Origin: Gordius sp. MW1
Lineage: Eukaryota > Nematomorpha > Gordioida > Gordea > Gordiidae
Reading direction: 5' to 3'
DNA: 64,000 nt
Assembly (NCBI GenBank): GCA_964036665.1
Contig: OZ038530.1
Location: 19,738,001 to 19,802,000 of the forward strand
Under the pieces are notes generated by a model that was given only the letters and a program-made list of their open reading frames with translations, did no database searches and was not told the DNA's origin. The stretch's first letter is position 1, and each line of letters starts with the position of its first letter. This document shows, piece by piece, positions 45,501 to 55,093 of this stretch. Position numbers and translations under genes: made by a program.

Positions 45501-46800
45501 TGCCACACTAAGGTGGTCAGCTTCTTTAGATTTTGGATGAGGGGTGACGCTAGGTTATCCAGGCCTGACAGCCGTTTTGACGATGTGATAAATTTTACAT
45601 TTTTCTGAAAGAAAGTGTTGAAAGCGGGAATTGAACCCGCGAGCTCTTGTTCAATGACAAAGCCTATACGAACTACGCCCCGAAATTATTTTAAAATATA
45701 ACGCTGGTAAGAGATTTTGTTTACTCTGATCCATGGGCGTAGCCGGGGGGGGGGCAGGGAGGGGCGACATCCCCCCTGGCTTAAATTTCAAAAATGATCA
45801 TTTTGCACTCCCCTATTATTACCCCCCCCCCCCCAATCCCAATACTGGCTACACCCATGCTCTAAACCTTTTCATATTACTTTTAACCACTCTTTTTGTG
45901 GCTTGTAAGGTCAAGAATTTTGAAATTTCTCCTGTTTTAATATGATTATCATCCCGAGTTATACTAATTTTTAGGAGTTTTGAGATCGTCAGTATTGAAG
46001 CTTAACCCTGGTTGGTCGCGTTTTCGAGAGCTTTGCTTTTAATATAAATCCCATCTTTACAGGCTATTAAGTACCAATTGCTGCTTGGTTAAAAAACTAA
46101 TTACACATTATAGTATTGTTTCGACCATCTATAAAGAATTTAGCCCGATAGTATGTAATCTAGCTAGAACAGTTTTCTGAGGTTGCATGCTTTTAAAGTG
46201 AAGAATGTCTTATAAAGCAAATTTTACCTGATCAAGGCATAAATTTGAGATCTGACCCAGGCAGTATACAAATCAACGAAAACAAATTTGATTCGTTTAG
46301 CATTTAGCAAGAGAGTGTAAGGGGGGAAGAAAGATTGATTTTGTTGACCTTACTTTTCCTCACAACGCGACACTTTCTCGCGGCGCCTCCGGGCCGGGTT
46401 TGTTATGTTTGTAATTTAAGTTATTAGCATATACGCACCACGCTCAACCAACCTTGCTAGCTAGTTTGCTTAGTTAGTTTTATGAGGTGTGACATTAGAA
46501 TTCTGTTAATTATTAATTGCGCTTCGTTTACCGTTGCTAATGCGCGAGGACCGAATAGACGTATTAGCTGTTCTAAAAAGACCTGACCCTTTAATTTTTA
46601 ACAATCGCTGCAAAATGTTTTGAAATATGGCAGGAAATTAAGCGGTATTATGTAAAACGGATAGGTTGGCGTTCCGAAAAATTTTATTTTTTTAGCATAT
46701 AAGATTTATTATTACTAATGTGATTTTAAACTTTATTTTTAGGTGTATAGATGCCTGGTTCCTCAAGAGTCGTTCGTGCCCGGAACACCCCGTAGACTAA
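39540..46800 (+). CDS. ZNRF: ZNRF1/2-like E3 ubiquitin-protein ligase
   Basis: Exons 39540-39861, 41478-41573, 42352-42460 and 46743-46800 join in phase (1, 1, 2) into 194 codons, against about 230-240 in vertebrate ZNRF1/2. The N terminus MGSKQSSPPR has Gly2 for N-myristoylation, as in the family, followed by a Ser-rich disordered region. Exon 2 carries the zinc finger CPVCSRKLPTDDIEYHLVMC (C-x2-C, H, C). Exon 3 has the first RING pairs (ECPICLDD, LPCLCIYHK), and exon 4 ends CIDAWFLKSRSCPEHPVD-stop, so the RING finger is complete. ZNRF proteins are membrane-associated ligases on endosomes, lysosomes and synaptic vesicles. The last intron is 4.3 kb and full of MITEs. Identification is strong from the zinc finger-RING order and the CPEHP ending. 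ZNRF1 versus ZNRF2 cannot be decided. Confidence 0.92.
41655..41985 (-). pseudogene. RTE-like LINE 3' fragment in a ZNRF-like intron
   Basis: The minus strand gives AEMRIIRREYTKLDHMTND, then scrambled frames and an end block VDKVMKSKKINQDMARTRSR-WKKLIE, the usual C terminus of this LINE type. It shares the TKLDHMT region with the plus-strand fragment at 11630-12085. Stops and shifts show decay. Confidence 0.6.
42594..42740. mobile_element. MITE related to 33948-34137
   Basis: Contains gcttggtcgacctttagttt and caaacgtcgaccaaccaaat as inverted inner arms, and ends ccagccgtttttacaacac. In a ZNRF-like intron. Confidence 0.6.
42935..43067. mobile_element. GGCGTAGCC-family MITE
   Basis: Starts catgggcgtagcgagcattg and ends gactacgcccatg. 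The termini are inverted repeats and the interior has attagaggggcgcaaaatgg. Confidence 0.85.
43341..43494. mobile_element. GGCGTAGCC-family MITE, opposite orientation
   Basis: Starts catgggtgtagctagg and ends aatgctggctacgctcatgg. The interior order is reversed relative to 42935-43067. Confidence 0.85.
44265..44543. mobile_element. Variant MITE with AGGCGCGTAGCC ends
   Basis: Starts aggcgcgtagccaag and ends cttggctacgcgcct-like (atcctggctacgcgcctgat). It is longer (about 280 bp) and has a different interior from the CATGGGCGTAGCC group, so it is a sister family sharing terminal sequence. Confidence 0.7.
44649..44787. mobile_element. GGCGTAGCC-family MITE
   Basis: Starts ccataggcgtagccaggggt and ends atcctggtcacgcccatgg. 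Confidence 0.8.
45617..45683 (-). tRNA. tRNA-like pseudogene in a ZNRF-like intron
   Basis: On the minus strand, an A-box-like GCGTAGTTCGTATAGG is followed by an anticodon-arm-like TTTGTCATTGAACAAGA and a perfect five-pair T-arm GCGGGTTCAATTCCCGC. The acceptor strands (GGGGCGT against TTTCAACA) do not pair, so this is a decayed tRNA or tRNA-derived SINE rather than a working gene. The loop could read as GTC (Asp), but this is uncertain. Confidence 0.4.
45731..45859. mobile_element. GGCGTAGCC-family MITE
   Basis: Starts ccatgggcgtagccgggg and ends aatactggctacacccatg, with long G and C runs just inside the ends. Confidence 0.85.
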
Positions 46801-47599
46801 AAAATTTTAAATTTAAATTTATGGTTATCCTCAAATCTCGTAATTTGTCAGTTGGACTCCTAACACAGTGATTTATCGACGCACCTGGTGAATTAAACGA
46901 AATCGTTTTCTAATAATATACGATACATACTGTACTACTGCCAAATACCTTCCTGGATTGATTTTTTATTTCAATTAAGTAAAGTCTTAAATTACATTTA
47001 AAGCTTTTTAAAGATAATGATTGGTTTATCGATAAAGTTTTTATTCCCCTAGGACATCCAAATCTTCATTAAACTCGACCCTATGATGACTTTTTGTTTT
47101 TTTAAATTAAACGACTTAACTCAACCAGCTTTGGTTTAAGATTTGGACTTTAAAATCTGTAGCCCCTCGATCCCCTAGCAATTGTGTGCCAATAGTAAAC
47201 ATAAAACATTTGCGCCACAAATAGTTACCAGCAGAACAACACTTTATATTCCTCTCATATTTTCGCACCATTGAACCTAGTCGACACCGTTGTTATAGAC
47301 AGAGAGAGAGACACATTATGCAATATAAGTGAAAACATGTCCAGGTCTCCGGGTCATGGTTCCCCCCCCCCTTGCCTTCCTTTTACACCATGATGACCCC
47401 TCTAATTAATACCTATCGATTACTAGAATTCCGTATATATACTCTCCTTACCATTATTATTATTACACTTACCAGTTACCACCTTTTACTTTGTGCGTTT
47501 AACCCTGTGTACATAAAAATATGTAATACATTAAAAAATTATCGTATTTTTTTTAGTTTGTTGTGTATCTAAAGAGAAAAGGGGTACTTTAACTTCTTT
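46801..47599. other. AT-rich DNA downstream of the ZNRF-like gene
   Basis: Holds the expected 3' UTR of the ZNRF-like gene. I see no other gene. Confidence 0.45.
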
Positions 47600-47777
47600 C
47601 ATGGGCCTAGCCAAGGGGCGCGGGCAAGGAGGGGCGCCTGCCCTTCTCTAAGTCCAAAAAATTCGTTGAAATTATTTATATATTTATTAAAATTATGGCT
47701 AAAATTTCAGAAATTGTTTATTATGCCGCTCCTTAAATTATTATTGTCACCCTCTTTCAATGCTGGCTACGCCCATG
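47600..47777. mobile_element. GGCGTAGCC-family MITE
   Basis: Starts catgggcctagccaagg and ends aatgctggctacgcccatga. Confidence 0.8.
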
Positions 47778-47804
47778 ACTCCTTTATATTATGCAGCTAA
47801 TGTT

Positions 47805-48770
47805 GGAAAAACTCGACCCCAAAGCATTAAAATTTTCTCAATAGGAACCCGACCCGAAAGCGTTTTAAAATTTTTAGCCCAAACACGACCCTAAATTTTA
47901 ATTTTTGAACCCTAAAGTAAAAAAAGTTATTGGTTTAAAATTGATATGAATGGTTTTAAATTGCAACAAAATGTTATCTCCCAAAACAATAGATTTCACA
48001 ACATATTAAAACATGTTTGCCATAGGTGAAAGCATTTTAAAAAAAAGCAGATAATCATTTAGAAAAGTTTTTAGCATATTTCACCCGAAGTATCTCTCTT
48101 AACAAGCCATTTATCTTCAGTAGGAACCATTAAAAAATGCGATATTCTTAAACTTTTGTTACATTAAAATGAGTCTGTCTGTAATATCAAGCAATTTTTT
48201 TAAAGCTAATAATGGTTGTAGCAAGATAGTGCGGAAAGAAATGAGAATATTTGGTAATTTTCTTCAAAAACTCTAATTTTTTATGTGTAGAATAATGTTT
48301 ATTAAATTGCATAGCAATTCATACATTTTAATCATCGTTTAATAAATAATCATTATAATTTTATTTTTCCTTGTGTAATGTTAGGCGGTTAAACAAGTTA
48401 AGACCTTAAAACAGAAATTTGAGAGTTCAGATAATCGTTTATAAGTTTTATGATATCAATTATATGTTTATCATAATTAATAGCTTAATCAAGACATTTT
48501 AACTTTCCGTGTTCAAAATTGCGATAGATGTAAATTAAAAGGAAATATAAATAAATAAGATAAATTTATCATACATTTTCATACTAATTATAAAATATGT
48601 ATAATGGCATTAATTTAACATAACCACCTTCAACCCGACCCGACGAAAGCGTTAAAAATTTCTGACCCAAACCCGACCCGAAAGCATTATAAATTTTACA
48701 ACCCGACCCGAAGGCATTTTAAAATTTTCAACCGGAACCCGGGTCGGGTCACCCGTGCAGGGCTCTAAAT
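47805..48770. mobile_element. Probable hAT-like element with CCCGACCCG arrays
   Basis: Both sides carry repeated cccgacccgaaagcatttta units (47812-47935 and 48630-48765). The right tip is cacccgtgcagggctc, matching the CAGGGCTC tip I associate with some hAT MITEs. The left tip is not intact. A related array is at 61185-61290. Confidence 0.5.
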
Positions 48771-48824
48771 GGACTAGGTTGGTAGAACAGCCAGTCTGTT
48801 CAATAGTGTTTGTAACCAAGAGGC

Positions 48825-49019
48825 AGAGTTGTTAAATTGCTAACTTGCTTCAACTCCAGCTACCATCTGCTCGAGTTTCTGCTCGGCCCTCGAGCATTTT
48901 TATATGCTATTGTCTAGTGTACCGAACAGCGAGCACATATTGTGCTAACGCGCATATTAAGCAACTCAGGGTGCGTGTTGGCGTCTGGAGTTGAAGCAAG
49001 TTACCAATTTAACAACTCT
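48825..49019. mobile_element. AGAGTTGTTAAATTGCTAAC-family MITE, copy 3
   Basis: Starts agagttgttaaattgctaac and ends aatttaacaactct. The orientation of the interior is reversed compared with copies 1 and 2. Confidence 0.9.
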
Positions 49020-50292
49020 ACCAAGAGGGGGTAGCCGTCTTAAAATGCTTAAAACACTCTTAAATTTTTTTAGTGAAATCAAAGAGTGCATAAAAGTTCG
49101 ACTCTTAATTTTAAAGACAATAAGATTAACAAATTCTTAAGGCTTTAATCACCTTTCAAAGTTTATAGGATTGCTAGTGATGGTTAGAAGCAGGTTTTAT
49201 ATCACAAAAAAAAAGAAATTTGAAAACCTCGTTTCTAAATGTTTAAAATCATAAAATATCACATTTCCTATGCTTAAATCTAAAAGCATTGAAATGTTAA
49301 CCAGGATTGAATAGAAAAGTTGACTTTTAGTTTTTGAATAAGAAATTTATATATCACAAATTGGTTATATTGCCAACGCGCTTGTGCAGTTGAAAATAAA
49401 TATGTAATATTTTATTAGTTCATTTATAATTTCATACTTTTATTTTATGCGTTGAATTTAAAAACTTCAGGAAAATGTTTTGTTACGATTATTTTTTAGA
49501 TGTTTTATAAAAATTCGAACCCGGGCTTGACTCCTAACTTTTTTATTTAAAATTCGGGGCCCGATTTGAATTATGAAAATGAAATCAAAAATCATAATGA
49601 AGTTATCATTCCAGATTCGGCAAAAAACTTTATAGTCTAATTTTCCTACTTTCTGTGAACACTCATTAACTACGAAAATTTACGTGCTTATAATAATCAT
49701 AAAAATTTAGTCCACAAACCTAACTTACATGATTTGTAAATAAAATTTCTAAAGCCCATATAAATTCAAATTTAGTGGTAAGAAATAAATGGATGATTAC
49801 AAAAACGCAATTAGTAATCTCATGTGTATTTATTTTAAATAAAATAATTTAAAATTCCGTGTAAATTTGCTAATGCCTACGCCAATGTGTAGGTTTCTTC
49901 TCTTCCCCATAATTTGGATCGATTGTGGATTTACCGGTGTAACATCCAATTCTTAGCTTATTTGAAATCTTGGCTACGTCAATCAAACAATCATAGAAGT
50001 TCATTTTTATGGCAAAAAAAGTTTTTATAGGCTGACTTAAACGTAAATCAATTATTTTGTATTTAGTTTTTTAACCCTCGAGTTAATTATCATAAATAAA
50101 TTGAATTAACTTATTAAATTCTAACAATTTCTATATAATCGGCTGAATTGCTATGTAATCGAATTTATTACCTGGTTAATGATCGTTTGACATTAAAATC
50201 AAGGAATGTGCTGCGACCTCATCATTTGCAATGAACTCTTTCTTGACTACAAAAAAATGGGTTACAATAAGTAATATTAAGATTAAATATAT
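49020..50292. other. AT-rich DNA, no gene recognised
   Basis: I see no coding signature between the MITE copy 3 and the duplicated 3' end of the integrase-like gene. Confidence 0.45.
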
Positions 50293-50460
50293 CCATGGGC
50301 GTAGCCAGCATTGGAATTAGAGGGGGGCAATGATGATTTAGGGAGGGGCAAAATGATCCTTTTCTAAAATTTTAACCTTCTTTTTAATGAATTTCAGCAT
50401 ATTTTTTAATTTAGAGGGGGCAGCCGCCCCTCCCTGCCCCCCTCCCCGGCTACGCCCGTG
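50293..50460. mobile_element. GGCGTAGCC-family MITE inside a tandem duplication
   Basis: Starts ccatgggcgtagccagcatt and ends ccccggctacgcccgtg. It is the MITE of the distal duplication unit. Confidence 0.85.
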
Positions 50461-50633
50461 AACGTTATAAAGGTTCAATCAGCAACCTGTGGGTTTGATC
50501 AGATTTGACTTGTTCCAGCGGTCGCTAGGCAAACCTTAAATATTTAATCAACATATGTTTAATTAGTAAATACCCTCATCAAGATTTTCTATAATTTTTT
50601 TTAGATTGTTTCCATATTAAGCAAAAACGTAAT

Positions 50634-50804
50634 CATTGGCGTAGCCAGTATTGGAATTAGAGGGGGGGGGGCAAAAATGATTTAGAAAGGGGCAAATTGA
50701 TACTTTTTTGGAATTCTAGCCCTATTTTTGATAAATTTCAACAAATTTTTGGATTTGGGGGGGGGGCAGCCGCCCTTCCCTGTACCTCCCTTGGCTACGC
50801 CCAT
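50634..50804. mobile_element. GGCGTAGCC-family MITE, second duplication unit
   Basis: Starts cattggcgtagccagtattg and ends cttggctacgcccatgaa. Confidence 0.85.
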
Positions 50805-50908
50805 GAATATATTAAACGTTATAAAGGTTCAATCAGAAATTTGATCAGATTTGACTTGTTCCAGCGGTCGCTAGGCAAACCTTAAATATTTAATCAACGC
50901 ATCCTCAA

Positions 50909-52840
50909 TTAATTAATACCCTCATCAAGATTTTCATTGAATTTTTTTAGGTTGTTTCCGTGATATTTTTTCTTGAGAGTTTGCCCCGACATGTTCGCAA
51001 GCGTATACGAGCCTAAATAACAACGAAAAATTATAAAAATATAGCTATGGGCGTAGACAGATTGGAATTAGAGGGGGGGGGGCAATAATGATTTAGGAAA
51101 GGGCAAATAGATTATTTTTTGAAGTTTAAGCCATAATTCGAATATTTTTACCCCCCGGCTACGCCCATGAATATAGCATATCTTACCTTTGAAACAATCA
51201 ACTATTTTGTAAGGTCCCAACCAAAAAGGAGCGGTTTTATCGCCCTTTCGTTCGGCCCTCCTTAAGTTGTAAGCGAGTACGGCATCGCCCTTCTTAAACG
51301 TCAAAGAGGTTTTATGTCGCTTCTCATACCACTTTCCCTGTCTTCTTGGTGCCTTTAGAATATTCTTACTGACATATTCGTAGGCACGACGAAAGAGCTG
51401 AGATGGCTGCATCTCCGCCACAACCTCTTTAGGCTGGGCATCTAACTCAACGTCCGTTTTATAAACAGGCCAGGGGTGTCTAATAGATTTCAAATAAAAA
51501 ATGGGTGTCAGCTTTAATCACGTATGTTGGGTATATTATTTAGGATTAGGGCTTTGTATAAAATTGGTGGGTTTGGATTGATGCGGTATTTCTGGATATT
51601 ATGGCTCATCTTCAGGGGAAAAATTGAAAAAATAAAAGGGAGAAGATGAAGTGTAAAAAAATGAAAATGAAGTAAAGTGAGTATAAACATAGCCAGAAAT
51701 GCCGCGTTCCATTTCCCTCTACCTACGTCAACAATCCAAACCCACCAATTTTATACAATGACATTCACATAATTGAAGATTCTACATTATGGGTTAAAGT
51801 AATGAAATAATTTGTATATATATATATACCTTTTAAACATCTTGTAGTAAGGTGTCACCTTTGTTGATGCTTGAACAGCAGTGTTCTGTGCATAAATCAC
51901 ACCAGGCAAAGCTGACTCCCACTGATCACAATCACCATCCAGGATTTTATTGAGGCTAGTCAATAAAGACCTGTTCATCATTTTTACCAAGCCATCGCCT
52001 TGAGGATGGGGGTCAGTGGTAATCTTTTGATGTACACCTGCAATGGTGTATAACTCTCGAGTAATGGAGTTGGCAAACTCCCTGCCTTGGTCATTCGCAA
52101 TATCCTATAAAAAATAATGATTTAACAATGAGACTTAATTTACTTCAGGATATCCCCATGAAGAGAAAATTTGTAAAAGATTTTGGGCAACCTCAAGGGC
52201 TGTATGGGATTTCATGGGGGCAGCTATGACAAATTTGGAGAAACAGTCTGTTAACACCAGGAAGCAATTAAATCCTTTGGCACTTGTGGGCATGTTACAT
52301 ATATCCATCCCCACGAGTTGCCATGGAACTGGAGGAATGGCTATAGCTTGGAGCTCTGGTTTATCAATCTTTGCAGTATGTTTTTGACACATACTGCAGC
52401 CATTGATAAATGCTGTCACATCCTCAGTCAAATGAGGCCACCAATACCTATTTTAGGACATAATTTAGTTTGCATACAATTATAACTACTTTTCACTGAT
52501 TTTGGCCCTTGTACGATTAATCCCACGATGTGAACCAAGACTTTCTTCTACATCAGTTCCTTCCATACCATTGTGATACAAAGTTAGGATTTGTTTTTTT
52601 TCATCAGGGTCCATAACCACCCTAAAATCCTTCACTAACAAAATTAAAAAAAAATTCATTTTAAATACCTATTTTCTGGTTGCGCAATCTTGCTGTTCTT
52701 TTTAGAAACAGAAAATCATCCTTGACGTAATAGCTATTTGTTTTCTCAACAAAATAAGTTCTCTGTCTACAACTAAAGATTTCTGGTATAGTTCCATTTA
52801 CCAGGTACTCTTTAATGTCACTAAAACAATATTCTGCCAT
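50909..52840 (-). CDS. Domesticated Ty3/gypsy-type integrase gene with lost catalytic Glu
   Basis: Exons on the minus strand: 52840-52669, 52634-52490, 52447-52144, 52104-51830, 51479-51187, 51012-50909. All are GT-AG with agreeing phases, giving 430 residues from MAEYCFSDIKEYLVNG to a stop at 50909. Most introns are 34-42 nt and the fourth is 350 nt. The order follows integrases: an HH..CC zinc region (TLYHNGME, GSHRGINRTRAK, CSMCQKH), then a DDE core with GMDICN (first Asp) and ANDQGREF (second Asp). Exactly 35 residues later the position of the catalytic Glu is Lys (GDGLVKMMNRS). It ends with an SH3-like tail (FKKGDAVLAYNLRR, FWLGPYKIVDCF, LKKKYHGNNLKKF). No protease, RT or LTR is attached. 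Introns, an open frame and a lost catalytic residue point to a host gene of the GIN1/KRBA2 kind. Additional 5' exons are possible. Confidence 0.8.
51045..51169. mobile_element. GGCGTAGCC-family MITE in the last intron of the integrase-like gene
   Basis: Starts ctatgggcgtagacagattg and ends ccccggctacgcccatga. It makes up most of that intron. Confidence 0.85.
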
Positions 52841-53400
52841 TCTATAAATTAAAAAAAAACATAAAAGCATCATAAAAAAATCAATTGGAGTAATTATATA
52901 ATTAAAAGCTCATATATTGCATTGCAATAACACAAATAACATACTTTTAATATTGAGGAATAAATTGGAATAATTAATCAAAAGATTATAAAATAATTAA
53001 ATATTTCAAAATTATAAATTGGAATAATTATATATTATAATATGGCAACTATTTAAAATGTATGTATGTATGTATGATTGCCGCGAAGACGCCCAGTGAA
53101 AGAAACTGGAATATAAGATGGCGACTATTCGAAATGATAAGTGTGTGAAAAAATTCAATGAGTCTACCAAATTTTTTTCAACGTTAATTTAAAAACACGT
53201 GATATGTCAAAAAACCCATCATTTCGTATTTTCAACCAATGAATCTGCTTAGTGCACGTGGCGGAAAATTGTAATAGCAACGTTTTCAGATATTTTAAAC
53301 CCATAATCACTAAAGCATAATAACTAACGAACTAATCAACTAGATGCTAAATCGTAAAAATTAAAATTTAAAAATAGCAAATGTACATAACTATATATAT
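52841..53400. other. AT-rich DNA upstream of the integrase-like gene
   Basis: No further exon is seen. A short (TGTA)n run lies at 53061-53078. Confidence 0.4.
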
Positions 53401-53654
53401 ATAATATTTATTTAAAAATGAGAACAAATTATTGTGCTCAGTAATTAATTTATTTTTTGCTCAGTAGAATAAACAAATGCTCAGTAGAATAATTAAATGC
53501 TCAGTAGAATAATTAAATGCACTGTAAATAATTTAATGTTCAGTAATTTAATTATTTGTTCAGTATAATATTCATTTGTTCAGTTTTTTATTCAAATCTT
53601 GCTCAGTAATTTTTTTATTTATGCAAAGTAACTAAGAATTAGTTTTTAAAATAA

Positions 53655-53735
53655 ATATCTAGAGCGAGATTCGAACCCAAGATATCCAAGTAAGAGTCTG
53701 TGTGTTTCTCATGGAGGCAAAGTGCTCGCCTGAAA
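53655..53735 (-). repeat. tRNA-like fragment inside the foldback element
   Basis: On the minus strand TTGGGTTCGAATCTCGCTCT matches a T-arm/B box. Upstream, GCGAGCACTTTGCCTCCATG has an A-box-like feel. No full cloverleaf was found, so it is listed as tRNA-derived only. Confidence 0.3.
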
Positions 53736-53801
53736 AAATGGTTTATTTTTGTTTATATGTTAGTTAAAATAAATTTTATTTCATAAACTACCTCCTCCAA
53801 G

Positions 53802-53966
53802 TGCAATTGTCCATCGTTTTGTAAACAATATATTTGCAAACATGTTGGGTTATCAATTAAACTTAAATTTTGCCAACCACCTAAAGAAGCCAAAAGTGTG
53901 CCTATATGGCAAAAAAGAAAACGAGGCAGACCCTCAAAGGCTAAATCAGCCTTTATTGTTCAGTAA
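53802..53966 (+). pseudogene. MULE-type transposase C terminus with SWIM zinc finger
   Basis: The open stretch encodes CNCPSFCKQYICKHVGLSIK, the C-x-C...C-x-H pattern of SWIM fingers, followed by a basic tail (QKRKRGRPSKAK) and a stop. SWIM plus KRKRGRPSKA is typical of the end of Mutator-like transposases. The DDE core is absent, so the element is a deletion derivative. A splice-acceptor-like ctcctccaag precedes it. Confidence 0.65.
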
Positions 53967-54879
53967 GTAAGTTTAGATTATTTAACATTGATTAACAAAT
54001 TTTAGGTTTTTGAAATGAAAGTTGTCTCCAGCAAAATTTGTCTATTTTTCATTTTAAATTGTTAATTATTATTATTAATCTGTATTTGTAAATATTTATG
54101 ATTATACTCAAAAAAAAATTTATATTTTCCCTTTGATTGATAAATCTCAACAAAATTTGCAAAAAATGTAAAATTAAAAAGGGAAAGGCAGAGCATTTAG
54201 AATTGGAATTATAGGTCATTACTTTTTATAGCTTTTTTAACTTGCCATTTATTTATTTGAATTGAGAGAAGTGAGGACTTAAAGGGAAAAAATTCAAGAC
54301 ACTAAGATACCTTATAACCTTTAAAAAATTAACAATCAAAATAAACTATTTCAATTTCCACACATTCAATTTAACTTTATTTTTACAAAATATTAGTGCT
54401 AAATAGATTAAGATTGAGTATTATTTATTAAAACTACTGAGCATTTTTTTAAAAATACTGAGCATTTTGGATTTGTAACTGAGCAATATTAAGATTATTT
54501 ACTGAGCATTTTGGATTTATAACTGAGCAATATTAAGATTATTTACTGAGCATTTTTGAATTTTTTACTGAGCACATTAATAAAATACTGCGCATATTTT
54601 ACTGAGCATTTTTGATTTTTTAACTGAACATTTAAATAACATCCTTTAAAAATAATCCATGTACAACAGTTCCAATATAGCAGATTACTAAGCATGTTAT
54701 TAAGCAATACATATTAATGCGTTTAATTAAAATTTTATAAAATATCATATTAATTGTTATCGGATGAAAATGTCTTTAGCCAACCTATATTGATGAGGAT
54801 AACATAAATTTTTCATACACTTATACATATAAAGGAATTCAATAGATTGCTATTGTATAGAAATTTGTCATACACCTAA

Positions 54880-55043
54880 AGCGATAAAGAAAGGAACATA
54901 TGGTTTATTCACAGAAAACATTAATGATGGTCGAAAAACAAAACTATTTATCGCGAGTCTAAAATAATGGGATGGGTTTGTTGGTATTCAAATGAGGGTT
55001 GACTCTGCGTGCGTAGATTTCTCTCCGTATCACGACCACTACA
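54880..55043 (-). repeat. 3' LTR of the CsRn1-like element
   Basis: 164 bp and, by eye, identical to 57694-57857. On the minus strand it starts TGTAGTGGTCGTGATACGG and ends TTTATCGCT. Confidence 0.9.
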
Positions 55044-55060
55044 GATACTCCCCCTCTAAA
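55044..55060 (-). other. Polypurine tract of the LTR element
   Basis: On the minus strand TTTAGAGGGGGAGTATC lies directly before the 3' LTR, the position for plus-strand DNA priming. Confidence 0.7.
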
Positions 55061-55093
55061 AAAAGGGAAAAAGATATGTATACATAAAAATTT

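Larger units (their letters stand above)
50293..50985. repeat. Two-unit tandem duplication of the integrase-like gene 3' end
   Basis: Units of about 340 bp (50293-50633 and 50634-50985) each contain a GGCGTAGCC MITE followed by ttataaaggttcaatcag, gacttgttccagcggtcgct and ataccctcatcaagattttc. The second unit holds the true last exon. The first keeps the sequence for ENLDEG but has lost the reading frame upstream. Confidence 0.8.
53437..54640. mobile_element. Foldback/MULE-like element with TGCTCAGTA-array ends
   Basis: The left arm (53437-53625) holds direct repeats such as gctcagtagaataattaaat. The right arm (54432-54632) holds the complement, tactgagcatttttgatttt-type repeats. The arms form long inverted repeats made of subunits, a foldback structure. 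Between them lie a tRNA-like piece and a coding fragment for a SWIM zinc finger like those of Mutator-like transposases. The exact ends and target duplication could not be fixed by eye. Confidence 0.7.
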
